DNA from: Gardnerella coleohominis | GTDB taxonomy: Bacteria > Actinomycetota > Actinomycetes > Actinomycetales > Bifidobacteriaceae | Direction of reading: 5' to 3' | DNA length: 64,000 nucleotides | Assembly: GCF_002896555.1 (NCBI RefSeq) | Contig: NZ_MNLH01000003.1 | Span: forward strand, 62,001-126,000 | Shown: in pieces, positions 19,130 through 26,481 of the stretch | Position numbering within the stretch: position 1 is the first letter of the stretch | Layout of the letters: every line of letters starts with the position of its first letter | Notes under the pieces: model-generated | The model's input: only the letters and a program-made list of their open reading frames with translations | What the model was told of the DNA's origin: nothing | Databases searched by the model: none | Position numbers and translations under genes: made by a program

Positions 19130-19666
19130 ATGATTGCAGGACTTGGCCACGATATAGTCAGCGTTGCGCAGTTTGCTCAGCAGATGCAGGATAGCAACGG
19201 CTGGCGTGCTCTGTTTTCTGTGCGCGAACTCCGACAATGTGATCTTCGTGCGCAAGCTAAGAATGATGAGAAAGCATTACATATTGCCGCACGCTGGGCC
19301 GGCAAAGAAGCTGTGATTAAAGCGTGGTCTGAAGCGTTATGCACAATAAATAGCCCTTACCCATATACTTTAGATAACATGCCGTGGGCGAGTATTGAGA
19401 TTCTTAACGATTCTCATGGTTGCCCTCGCGTTATTCTCGGCTCAGATGTTCATTCTCAACTTGTAAAATCGCTGGAAAGTGTTTTTGCTAAGAATTCAGA
19501 TGTTAAGAATCAAGATGCTAAGAATCCAGATAGCAGTAAGCGTTTGGATCAAGTACTTGAGAACTTAGACAATAAAATCTGCTGGCATATTTCGCTTACT
19601 CACGATGGATTGTTAGAAGATAATTCAGCTTTTGCATCCGCTGTTGTAATGCTAGAAGTCTTATAG
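19130..19666 (+). CDS. acpS: Holo-acyl-carrier-protein synthase
   Basis: This 178-residue protein starts MIAGLGHDIVSVAQF, the AcpS signature with the metal-binding Asp. It contains RWAGKEAVIKAW (residues ~63-74) with the second metal-binding acidic residue. The family transfers 4'-phosphopantetheine from CoA to a carrier-protein serine. Its evident client here is Ser1903 of the FAS chain, encoded 4.4 kb upstream; in many actinobacteria acpS lies next to fas. The start at 19130 has GGAAAGG seven bases before it; an in-frame start eight codons earlier lacks this. Residues ~124-145 form a low-complexity, Asn/Asp/Lys-rich insert (NSDVKNQDAKNPDSSK) that is not part of the fold. It stands alone, with a repeat-containing upstream region. 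Confidence 0.92.
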   Translation: MIAGLGHDIVSVAQFAQQMQDSNGWRALFSVRELRQCDLRAQAKNDEKALHIAARWAGKEAVIKAWSEALCTINSPYPYTLDNMPWASIEILNDSHGCPRVILGSDVHSQLVKSLESVFAKNSDVKNQDAKNPDSSKRLDQVLENLDNKICWHISLTHDGLLEDNSAFASAVVMLEVL

Positions 19667-19701
19667 AAAAATATAAATTATAAGAAAATATGTATGCGCA
19701 C

Positions 19702-19731
19702 TTGTGTCGATGTCAAAAGCACCTGTATAAT
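19702..19731 (+). promoter_or_regulatory. Promoter for tRNA-Gly
   Basis: TTGTGT at 19702-19707 and TATAAT at 19726-19731 are separated by 18 bp, about 41 bp upstream of the mature tRNA. This fits a housekeeping sigma promoter with a short leader. Confidence 0.6.
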
Positions 19732-19772
19732 TGGACGAGTCGCCATTTTGCGGTAAGTAGAATGAGATGATT

Positions 19773-19846
19773 GCGGACGTAGCTCAATGGTAGAGTCTCA
19801 GTCTTCCAAACTGATTACGCGGGTCCGATTCCCGTCGTCCGCTCCA
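19773..19846 (+). tRNA. tRNA-Gly (TCC)
   Basis: The acceptor stem GCGGACG/CGTCCGC closes a normal cloverleaf. The anticodon loop CTTCCAA gives anticodon TCC, reading GGA and GGG. The T-arm has GGTCCGATTCC. The 3' CCA is encoded in the DNA (19844-19846), unlike the other tRNA genes in this window. Confidence 0.97.
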
Positions 19847-19853
19847 CTTGATT

Positions 19854-19891
19854 TCTCAGCGAGTATGTCTCATATTTCGCTGAGATTTTTT
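19854..19891 (+). terminator. Terminator after tRNA-Gly
   Basis: TCTCAGCGA (19854-19862) pairs perfectly with TCGCTGAGA (19877-19885), followed by six T residues. It is a classical intrinsic terminator. Confidence 0.85.
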
Positions 19892-20016
19892 ATTTTCTGT
19901 CACATTTTGGGAAATAACCCAGAAATAACACTTAAAATCAGCCTTAAGAATCACAATATTTTGAATGTGTTTGTGCATATTGCTATGGTTATAAAGGCAA
20001 AAACGCGTAAAAACAT

Positions 20017-22452
20017 ATGTCTGGAGGATTTGTGGGACAGATTATTGTGCGTGTGCTTGTAGGTTTAATATCAGTTGCAACTGCTTTCAGTGCGAACGTT
20101 TGTGGACCTCGTCAAAAATTATCGTTAGTAGATAATGCTGAATCGAGTGTTGTTCGTCAAACGTATGCAGATTCGTCTGATGATTTGCGAGCTAAATTAA
20201 ATCAATCAAATAATGTTAATAACTCATCTTCTATTCCTAACAATCCGAATGTGGAGCTTCCTAAGAAGATTAATTCATCAGTTCCAAACGATGCTGAAGT
20301 TGTTTCTTCAAAGTACGCTTTCACAAAGGATGGAAAGTTAAAGTCTCTGGATACAGGAAAAACTGTAACCGATAAAAAACTTGTCGGTACAAAAGATCAT
20401 CCTGCCGATCCATTAGAGCTTACGAATGGCGTACGATTTGAACCTGTAAAAGTTTCAGAAGTTCGTAAAGCTATTGTTCAATCAAATAAAACTAGCGCGA
20501 AAGATAACGCGAAATCTAACGCGAAAGATAGCGCGAAAGATAACAATAGTGCTTCGAATAATAATCGTTCAAGCAAAGAACAAGAACTAAATTCGTCAAA
20601 TAAGCCAACTGTTAAGAATGCTACTTTTAGTGAAGCCTTGAATCAGAATATTTCTGGAACAGTCCGCACAACAAGCAGCGTACGAAATATAGCTGTTTAC
20701 GGAAACGAATATGGTGCTCATTGGGATACAGATGATTCAGGTGCCGTAACATTCATTGATGGTTATGACAATGTTTTTGCAAGAAATGCAACTGCTGTTA
20801 TTGATGTTTCCGAGCATCAGAAGAAGATTGACTGGGAAAAGGTCAGTACTTCAGGCGTTGACGGTGCTATTATTCGCGTAAGCTACGGCTGGGATAACGG
20901 ATACGATAAGCAGGCAAGGCGCAATATTAGCGAATGCAAGCGTTTAGGCATACCGTTTGGCGTTTATCTTTATTCTTATGCTGAAACCCCAGAAGATGGT
21001 GCTTCAGAAGGCGTAGATTTAGTTAAAAAATTGCGTGGCTTAGGAGTTAAGCCTTCCGACTTAACTTACCCAGTGTATTACGATTTGGAAAAATGGAGCT
21101 GGAGCGGTCACAATCCTCCTAATTCTCCGTATGTTTATCAGGATATTGTTGCTTCATGGTGGAATCAATTAGTTGATGCAGGCTATGACAATCTTGGTAT
21201 CTATTCATACGCGAATTATTTGAAGGGTCCGCTTAATTCAAGCTTCATACATGATCGTACAAGCTGGGTTGCAAGTTATGGAATGCGCCCTGGATTTGAT
21301 ATGACAACTCCGTTAATTGGATGGCAGTACACTTCCAGTGGAGATATTGATGGTATTGATGGACGAGTGGATTTGAACGCATTTGGCATGGCCGATGGAA
21401 GCGTTATTACAAGCGGTCCTTTGATGCATTTCGGTAGGGTCTCTGTTCAGTCTTCAGAAAATAACGGAACCGGCTGGAATATTAGTAAGAATGGACGCCG
21501 CGAAGTATGGAGCCGTGGTGGTGACAAGTTCGTGCTGCAATATGAATTGCGCGATGCTTACTACTCTCACGGTGGATTCAACCGTCTTGGCGCGCCTGTT
21601 GCCGATGAAGAGAATTTAGGTGGCGGCTGGTGGCGTCAGAAGTGTCAGAATGGTGACGTTTGGACTCACGGACGTAATAAGAAGTTCGTAATTCAATACG
21701 AGTTGCGCGGATCTTATTATGATCATGGTGGCGAGTCTCGTCTCGGTGTTCCTGTTGCCGATGAGGAAAACATTGGTGGCGGCTGGTGGCGTCAGAAGTG
21801 CCAGAATGGTGACGTTTGGACTCATGGTTCAGATAAGAAATTCGCTATAATGTTTAATCTCCGTAGCTCGTTCTATAGGCATGGTGGTACTCCTCGTCTT
21901 GGCGCTCCTGTTGCTGATGAAGAAGATATGGGCGGCGGCTGGTGGCGTCAGAAGTGCGAGAATGGTGATTTGTGGACTCACGGACGTAGTACGAAGCTTG
22001 TAATTCAATACGATTTGCGAGATTCCTATTACAATCACGGAGATTGCAATCGTCTTGGTGCGCCTGTTGCTGATGAGGAAAACATTGGTGGCGGCTGGTG
22101 GCGTCAGAAGTGTCAGAATGGTGACGTTTGGACTTACGGACGAGATACTAAGCTTGCAATAATGTTTAATCTGCGCGGTTCGTTCTACAAGCATGGCGGT
22201 ACTCCTCGTCTTGGCGCGCCTGTTGCTGATGAAGAAGACATGGGCAACGGCTGGTGGCGTCAGAAGTGCAAGAACGGCGATTTGTGGACTCGCGGCTCGC
22301 GCGATAAGTTCGCAATATTGTTTAATCTTCGCAAGGATTATTACGCACGCGGTGACTTTGAAAAAGTCGGCGGACCTGTTGAAGATGAACATTACGACGG
22401 CAAGGGTATTTGGCGTCAGAAGTGCCAGAATTCCGTGCTTGAAGCGAGATAA
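20017..22452 (+). CDS. Secreted GH25 lysozyme with C-terminal LGFP-type repeats
   Basis: The ~811-residue protein begins with a hydrophobic signal segment (IIVRVLVGLISVATAFS) and a long Ser/Asn/Lys-rich region (~30-230). A glycoside hydrolase 25 domain (~258-465) follows. Its catalytic acids are visible: Asp263 in VIDVSEHQ, and Asp356/Glu358 in YYDLE. The C-terminal ~330 residues are six ~52-residue units with RLGAPVADEE...WWRQKCQNGDVWTHG, the LGFP type linked to cell-wall binding. GH25 enzymes cleave the MurNAc-GlcNAc bond of peptidoglycan, so it probably acts in wall remodelling; it could also act on other bacteria. The start is uncertain: the ATG at 20017 has no ribosome site, while GTG at 20032 has GGAGG four bases upstream, in the same arrangement as the M20 peptidase gene at 56816. 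It is probably monocistronic, with a terminator 75 bp downstream. Confidence 0.9.
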   Translation: MSGGFVGQIIVRVLVGLISVATAFSANVCGPRQKLSLVDNAESSVVRQTYADSSDDLRAKLNQSNNVNNSSSIPNNPNVELPKKINSSVPNDAEVVSSKYAFTKDGKLKSLDTGKTVTDKKLVGTKDHPADPLELTNGVRFEPVKVSEVRKAIVQSNKTSAKDNAKSNAKDSAKDNNSASNNNRSSKEQELNSSNKPTVKNATFSEALNQNISGTVRTTSSVRNIAVYGNEYGAHWDTDDSGAVTFIDGYDNVFARNATAVIDVSEHQKKIDWEKVSTSGVDGAIIRVSYGWDNGYDKQARRNISECKRLGIPFGVYLYSYAETPEDGASEGVDLVKKLRGLGVKPSDLTYPVYYDLEKWSWSGHNPPNSPYVYQDIVASWWNQLVDAGYDNLGIYSYANYLKGPLNSSFIHDRTSWVASYGMRPGFDMTTPLIGWQYTSSGDIDGIDGRVDLNAFGMADGSVITSGPLMHFGRVSVQSSENNGTGWNISKNGRREVWSRGGDKFVLQYELRDAYYSHGGFNRLGAPVADEENLGGGWWRQKCQNGDVWTHGRNKKFVIQYELRGSYYDHGGESRLGVPVADEENIGGGWWRQKCQNGDVWTHGSDKKFAIMFNLRSSFYRHGGTPRLGAPVADEEDMGGGWWRQKCENGDLWTHGRSTKLVIQYDLRDSYYNHGDCNRLGAPVADEENIGGGWWRQKCQNGDVWTYGRDTKLAIMFNLRGSFYKHGGTPRLGAPVADEEDMGNGWWRQKCKNGDLWTRGSRDKFAILFNLRKDYYARGDFEKVGGPVEDEHYDGKGIWRQKCQNSVLEAR
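21583..22437 (+). repeat. Six 156-bp repeats encoding LGFP-type modules
   Basis: Units begin at 21583, 21739, 21895, 22051, 22207 and 22363. The 52-residue modules are of two kinds that differ in the segment after WTHG: IQYELR-type (A) and IMFNLR-type (B). The order is A-A-B-A-B-B', so two-unit blocks of 312 bp were duplicated. The last unit is the most diverged. Confidence 0.9.
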
Positions 22453-22526
22453 GTAATAATTGCAAATTAGTAATTATTAGCAATAATCAAGCAATAAAAG
22501 TAATAATTTAAGCAATTAATAATCGA

Positions 22527-22558
22527 ATGGCCGGCGTGATAAGCATGCCGGCCATTTT
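22527..22558 (+). terminator. Terminator after the GH25 gene
   Basis: ATGGCCGGC (22527-22535) pairs perfectly with GCCGGCCAT (22547-22555) around an 11-base loop, followed by a short T-run. It is by far the most GC-rich piece in this AT-rich gap. Confidence 0.85.
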
Positions 22559-22589
22559 CATATGTAATTATCGATGTGAGTGACTGTAG

Positions 22590-23762
22590 TTGATGCAACT
22601 TTTATCAGATACTGGTTGTATATTATACTTTTTATTTGTGAAGAATTCTGCTGATAATCGTCAAAATACTGACAGTCAAGATGTTGATTGTAAAATCAGA
22701 GATATAAATAACAGAGATATAAATAACCTAGATATAAAAACGCAAAATATAAAAAACAAAAATATAAAAAACAAAAATATAAAAAATAGAAATATGGAAG
22801 ATTTACAGATTAAAGCACCAGTTTTATACATTGTTGTGCCTTGCTTTAATGAAGAACAAGGACTTGCAACTACCGCGGAAGTTCTTCGCAATAAAATGAA
22901 TAGCCTTGTATCTCGTAGGCTTATTGATTCTTCTAGTCGCGTAATTTTTGTTGACGATGGGTCTAAAGATTCTACTTGGGATTTGATTTCTTCGTTTAAT
23001 ACTTATGATCCTTCACTTTTTGGCGGTGTAAAACTTGCGCATAATCGCGGTCATCAAAATGCTCTTTACGCAGGACTTATGTATGCGCGCGAGAAGGGTT
23101 GCGATGCCGCTATTTCTATGGATTCTGATTTACAAGATGATGTGAATGCAGTAGACGCAATGCTTAGAAAGTTTGTTGAAGAGCATTGCGAGATTGTTTA
23201 CGGAGTTCGTTCTTCGCGCAAAAAAGACACGTGGTTTAAACGCAATACTGCTTTGGCTTTTTACAAGGTTTTTGCCGCAATGGGTGCGGAAGTTGTTCCG
23301 AATCATGCGGATTATCGTCTAATGAGCGCTCCTGCTTTGGATGCTCTAAGCGAATACAGTGAAGTGAACTTATTCCTTCGCGGAATTGTGCCAATGCTTG
23401 GATTTAAAACTGGCAAAGTTTATTACGAGCGTGGTGTAAGAACTGCCGGAGTTTCAAAGTATCCTTTGAAGAAGATGATTTCTTTCGCTTTAGAGGGTAT
23501 TACTTCGTTTTCAGTTAAGCCGCTTAGGTTAGTTACGTATATGGGATTGCTTTCTATTGTTATTGCTTTCGCCATGTTTATTTACGTAATTGTTTCGCTG
23601 TTTACTAATCACACTGCTGTCGGCTGGTCTTCGCTTATGTGCTCAATATGGTTTATTGGCGGATTCCTTATGATTTCGATGGGCATACTTGGAAGCTATA
23701 TTGGCAAGATTTACTTGGAATCTAAGCATCGTCCGCGTTACTATATCGAGAAATCTTTGTAA
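22590..23762 (+). CDS. Polyprenyl-phosphate glycosyltransferase, GT2 (GtrB/DPM1-like)
   Basis: The conserved domain begins at LYIVVPCFNEEQGL (residue ~75) and has the nucleotide-sugar motifs VDDGSKDSTWDL and MDSDLQDD. Two C-terminal membrane helices (~310-335 and ~350-375) end in YIGKIYLESKHRPRYYIEKS, typical of bactoprenol glucosyl/mannosyltransferases. Such enzymes load a sugar onto undecaprenyl phosphate on the inner membrane face for later use outside. The first ~70 residues are extra: they contain a five-residue repeat (RDINN, LDIKT, KNIKN...) encoded by a 15-bp tandem array. The start is unsure. ATG at 22794 would remove the repeat, but neither start has a good ribosome site. The next gene encodes a multi-spanning GT-C-like protein that could use the lipid-linked sugar. 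Confidence 0.85.
   Translation: MMQLLSDTGCILYFLFVKNSADNRQNTDSQDVDCKIRDINNRDINNLDIKTQNIKNKNIKNKNIKNRNMEDLQIKAPVLYIVVPCFNEEQGLATTAEVLRNKMNSLVSRRLIDSSSRVIFVDDGSKDSTWDLISSFNTYDPSLFGGVKLAHNRGHQNALYAGLMYAREKGCDAAISMDSDLQDDVNAVDAMLRKFVEEHCEIVYGVRSSRKKDTWFKRNTALAFYKVFAAMGAEVVPNHADYRLMSAPALDALSEYSEVNLFLRGIVPMLGFKTGKVYYERGVRTAGVSKYPLKKMISFALEGITSFSVKPLRLVTYMGLLSIVIAFAMFIYVIVSLFTNHTAVGWSSLMCSIWFIGGFLMISMGILGSYIGKIYLESKHRPRYYIEKSL
22698..22802 (+). repeat. 15-bp in-frame tandem repeat at the GT2 N-terminus
   Basis: There are seven 15-bp units, from AGAGATATAAATAAC (22698 and 22713, identical) to AAAAATATAAAAAAC-like copies. Each encodes five residues, so gain or loss of a unit keeps the frame. Confidence 0.9.
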
Positions 23763-23831
23763 ATATCGCCTTTATAAATACAATTTTTGTTACGGCGCTT
23801 TGTGAAAGCAATCTTTAAAGGGGTTAAAAGT

Positions 23832-25466
23832 ATGATTGAGCGTTTTCAGCATGTAAGCGTAATGCTCGGGCGCTTTTTTAGCAATGCTATTGTGTGGTGT
23901 TCAGCCATATTTTTCAGCGCATTAGCACTACTTAGCTTAATTCTTTCTGCTCATCTTTTCCCGGGGGAGTACAGACTTGAGTTTTTGTGGTTTCAGTCTC
24001 CATTCGTACTCGCTTTAAGCGCTTTATTATTCTTTATTTTCGCGTTTTTAAAGAAGCGAAATATTTTTGATAAGATTCGTATTCGATACTTTGCAATAGC
24101 AGTTTTTGCTTATGTGCTTATATTAGGATTTTTGTGGGTAAGGGTCACTCATACTTGGCCTGAATGGGATTCTGCCTATATGTTTAACGCGGCGCAATAT
24201 TATGCGGATCCTAATCGAAAACCTATAAATTGCGCTACTGATACGTCGGAATTATCGTGGATTATTTGCCCTGGCGGTTACCTGACTCGCTTCCCATTCC
24301 AATTCCCGCTTCTTTCTCTTATGCGATTTTTGGTAATCATTTTTGGCTCTAATGCATATCTTGCTTTTGAAGTATTGAACGTGTTATGCGCTGCTATTAC
24401 TGGAATTCTTATTGCATACTACGTGAATTTGTTATTCCGTAATAAAAATGTGACTATTCTTTCTCTGCTTTTGTACGCAGCGTTTTTGCCTATGATTTTT
24501 TACGCGACTTTTGCGTACGGTAATACTGTGTGTTTGCCGTTTGTTTTTGGCGCGCTTATCTTCCACGCGAAGAATATTAAAAGCGGAAGTTGGCTTAACG
24601 CGGTCCAGGCACTGATTTGCATATTCTTTGCTATATTGCTTAAGTCAACTATGGTTTATTTCCTACTTGGAATGATTGTTGTGTGGATTGTATCTGCATT
24701 GCGTTCTAAAAAGTGGGAGCACGCTGTTTGCGTATTGCTCGCGATTGTGTTCTTTGCTTTAAGTAATGTTGCTGTAGCAAGTTCAGCTAATTCTTTTGGC
24801 CATAATGCAAAAAATGGTTTGCCTTCTACTGTTTGGCTTGCAATGGCAACTGATCCGTCTCGCAAAACAGGTCCAAATAATCCTGGATGGTATAACGGAT
24901 ATCCTACGAGCTTTGACGTTAAAACATATAACAAGGATAATATTAAGAAAGAATCTACAGCATTATTACGCAATAATCTTAAGCATTTCGCAAATAATCC
25001 TGCAGATGGTTTTAGCTTCATAACTAAAAAGTTTGCTGGAGAATGGCTTGAGCCAACCTATGAATCTTTGCTTGCAAGTAGTTGGAAGTGGAGCGGCCCA
25101 GGTAGGCCAGTTTTGATTGAGCGTAAAATGAATCCTGTTTTAAAGTCGCTTTATTCCGGAAAGCTTGGCTTTATTACGTTTACATTCTTGGATGCTCTTC
25201 AATTTATGCTTGTAGCTTTTAACGCGCTATTTTTATGCGTAACTTTGCGTAAGAAAAAATCTATTTCTTGCGAATATTTAACGCCTTTCGTAATTGTATT
25301 CGGTATTGCTGTTTTGTATCTTATGTGGGAAGCGCAATCGCAATATATTTTGCCAGCATACTTGCTTATGATTCCGTTTGCTGCGCAAGGTTTTGATATG
25401 CTACTTTCGCGCTACGAAAATCGTGCTACACATAATAGTAATGCAGCAAATCCAAGCGATAATTGA
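23832..25466 (+). CDS. Multi-spanning membrane protein, probable GT-C glycosyltransferase
   Basis: The ~544-residue protein has about ten to twelve membrane helices. A loop after the early helices reads WPEWDSAYMFNAAQYY, similar to the acidic first-loop motif of GT39/GT83-type (GT-C) enzymes. A large outside loop lies at ~320-430 (MATDPSRKTGPNNPGWYNG...). GT-C enzymes take sugars from polyprenyl phosphate and add them to a glycan or protein outside the membrane, so it fits as partner of the GT2 gene 69 bp upstream. The ATG at 23832 follows AAAGGGG by eight bases. The 3' end overlaps the convergent transporter gene by 66 bp. The exact family and acceptor are not recognised; a flippase-like role cannot be excluded. 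Confidence 0.7.
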   Translation: MIERFQHVSVMLGRFFSNAIVWCSAIFFSALALLSLILSAHLFPGEYRLEFLWFQSPFVLALSALLFFIFAFLKKRNIFDKIRIRYFAIAVFAYVLILGFLWVRVTHTWPEWDSAYMFNAAQYYADPNRKPINCATDTSELSWIICPGGYLTRFPFQFPLLSLMRFLVIIFGSNAYLAFEVLNVLCAAITGILIAYYVNLLFRNKNVTILSLLLYAAFLPMIFYATFAYGNTVCLPFVFGALIFHAKNIKSGSWLNAVQALICIFFAILLKSTMVYFLLGMIVVWIVSALRSKKWEHAVCVLLAIVFFALSNVAVASSANSFGHNAKNGLPSTVWLAMATDPSRKTGPNNPGWYNGYPTSFDVKTYNKDNIKKESTALLRNNLKHFANNPADGFSFITKKFAGEWLEPTYESLLASSWKWSGPGRPVLIERKMNPVLKSLYSGKLGFITFTFLDALQFMLVAFNALFLCVTLRKKKSISCEYLTPFVIVFGIAVLYLMWEAQSQYILPAYLLMIPFAAQGFDMLLSRYENRATHNSNAANPSDN

Positions 25467-26366
25467 TGGCATTGTTTGGTAAATTATGGAGGATGCAATC
25501 ATTCCCCATGCAGCGTACGTGACGTTTGCTGCCATTGCGCGAGAAGCTCCTACTTGTGCAATTCCGCGATAATAGCTTAAATATGACCCTGTTCCAAGTA
25601 AGCCTATTGCAATTAGCATTGATACAGTTGATAGAAGCTTAGAGGATGCGAATATGCTACTTACTGAAATATTGGCTGTGAAGCATAGTATTAACGCGAT
25701 TATCGTGTAAGAAATAGCAGATACTGTTTCTCGAATGTGTAAGATTGTTTCGTCGTCCGCGCTTTGTTTTCTAGTTGCCCAAGCGCATACTACAGCTTCG
25801 CTGCCCCAACCGATTACGCTTAAAAATGCTCCAGCTAACCCTAATAGCGTGTTTGTAATATTTGCAGAACCTAGTGTATTTTGCGCATCAGAGCATGAAT
25901 AATATCCAAGTGCTCCTACTGCTATAAGAGCTAAAGTAAAAGCTGCGTATTTTTTTGCGCTTAAACGTTCTTTTAGTACGATTGCTGAAAGAACTGCTCC
26001 AAAAGCAGGGTACAGTGCGGAAATTGCTGCAGCGTATCCTGCTCCTATATTGCTTGCTGCTAAAACGTATCCGCTCATACCAATAGGTCCGCCAAGTAAA
26101 GATCCTATGATAATAGGCGTGAGAATTTTTGGCTTTTTTAGTATTTCAAAAGTTTTATTCCACTTTTTTCTAACGCTTATATAAGTCCATATGAGTATTG
26201 CACATACAATATCGTGAAGTAATGCGCCAATAATTCCTGTGAAGATTACTAGAGCAGTGTTGTTTGCGTAAGATGCGTTATTTGTAAATACGAATGATGC
26301 AGTTAAAAGAGCTAGAAGAGCTGTATCTACTCCCCATAAAAGTCCACTTAGAAACGAATATTTCAT
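25401..26366 (-). CDS. licB: LicB-like choline permease, DMT/EamA family
   Basis: The 321-residue protein has ten predicted helices in two EamA-like halves. It contains GSLLGGPIGMSGYVLAAS, AISALYPAFGAVLSAIVLKE and IGWGSEAVVCAWA, which closely resemble LicB, the choline importer of pneumococcal and Haemophilus lic operons. It would import choline for the kinase encoded just upstream in the same transcription unit (116 bp apart). AGTAGG stands five bases before the ATG. Its last 66 bp overlap the end of the converging GT-C gene. A general drug/metabolite exporter is the alternative, but the neighbours make choline uptake more likely. Confidence 0.8.
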   Translation of the reverse strand: MKYSFLSGLLWGVDTALLALLTASFVFTNNASYANNTALVIFTGIIGALLHDIVCAILIWTYISVRKKWNKTFEILKKPKILTPIIIGSLLGGPIGMSGYVLAASNIGAGYAAAISALYPAFGAVLSAIVLKERLSAKKYAAFTLALIAVGALGYYSCSDAQNTLGSANITNTLLGLAGAFLSVIGWGSEAVVCAWATRKQSADDETILHIRETVSAISYTIIALILCFTANISVSSIFASSKLLSTVSMLIAIGLLGTGSYLSYYRGIAQVGASRAMAANVTYAAWGMIASSIIYQTMPSIIAWICCITIMCSTIFVARK

Positions 26367-26481
26367 AAATACCTACTTGCTTTTAGAAGATGTTCGTGAT
26401 TTGTTTCTGCTTGTTTATCTGTAGCTTTCTTATATGCTGCTTATTCAGCTTCCGTTTGCTTGTTTATTCTTAGTTTGTCGA

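Noticed and set aside
18994..19194. Plus-strand frame with LVYLLVYLLIYLL repeats
   Set aside because: It is the translation of a 12-bp non-coding tandem array and overlaps the start of acpS in another frame; no ribosome site.
19773..19920. Phage or island integration at tRNA-Gly
   Set aside because: The tRNA has its own terminator and no integrase or 3'-end duplication follows; the next gene is a lysozyme with bacterial wall-binding repeats and no holin or phage genes around it.
22193..22392. Possible CRISPR-like array in the LGFP repeat region
   Set aside because: The repeats are 156 bp, in frame, encode a known module type and have no unique spacers; there are no cas genes.
22698..22802. 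True pentapeptide-repeat (A(D/N)LXX) quinolone-protection protein
   Set aside because: The five-residue period is real but the sequence lacks the central Leu/Phe pattern, and there are only seven units.
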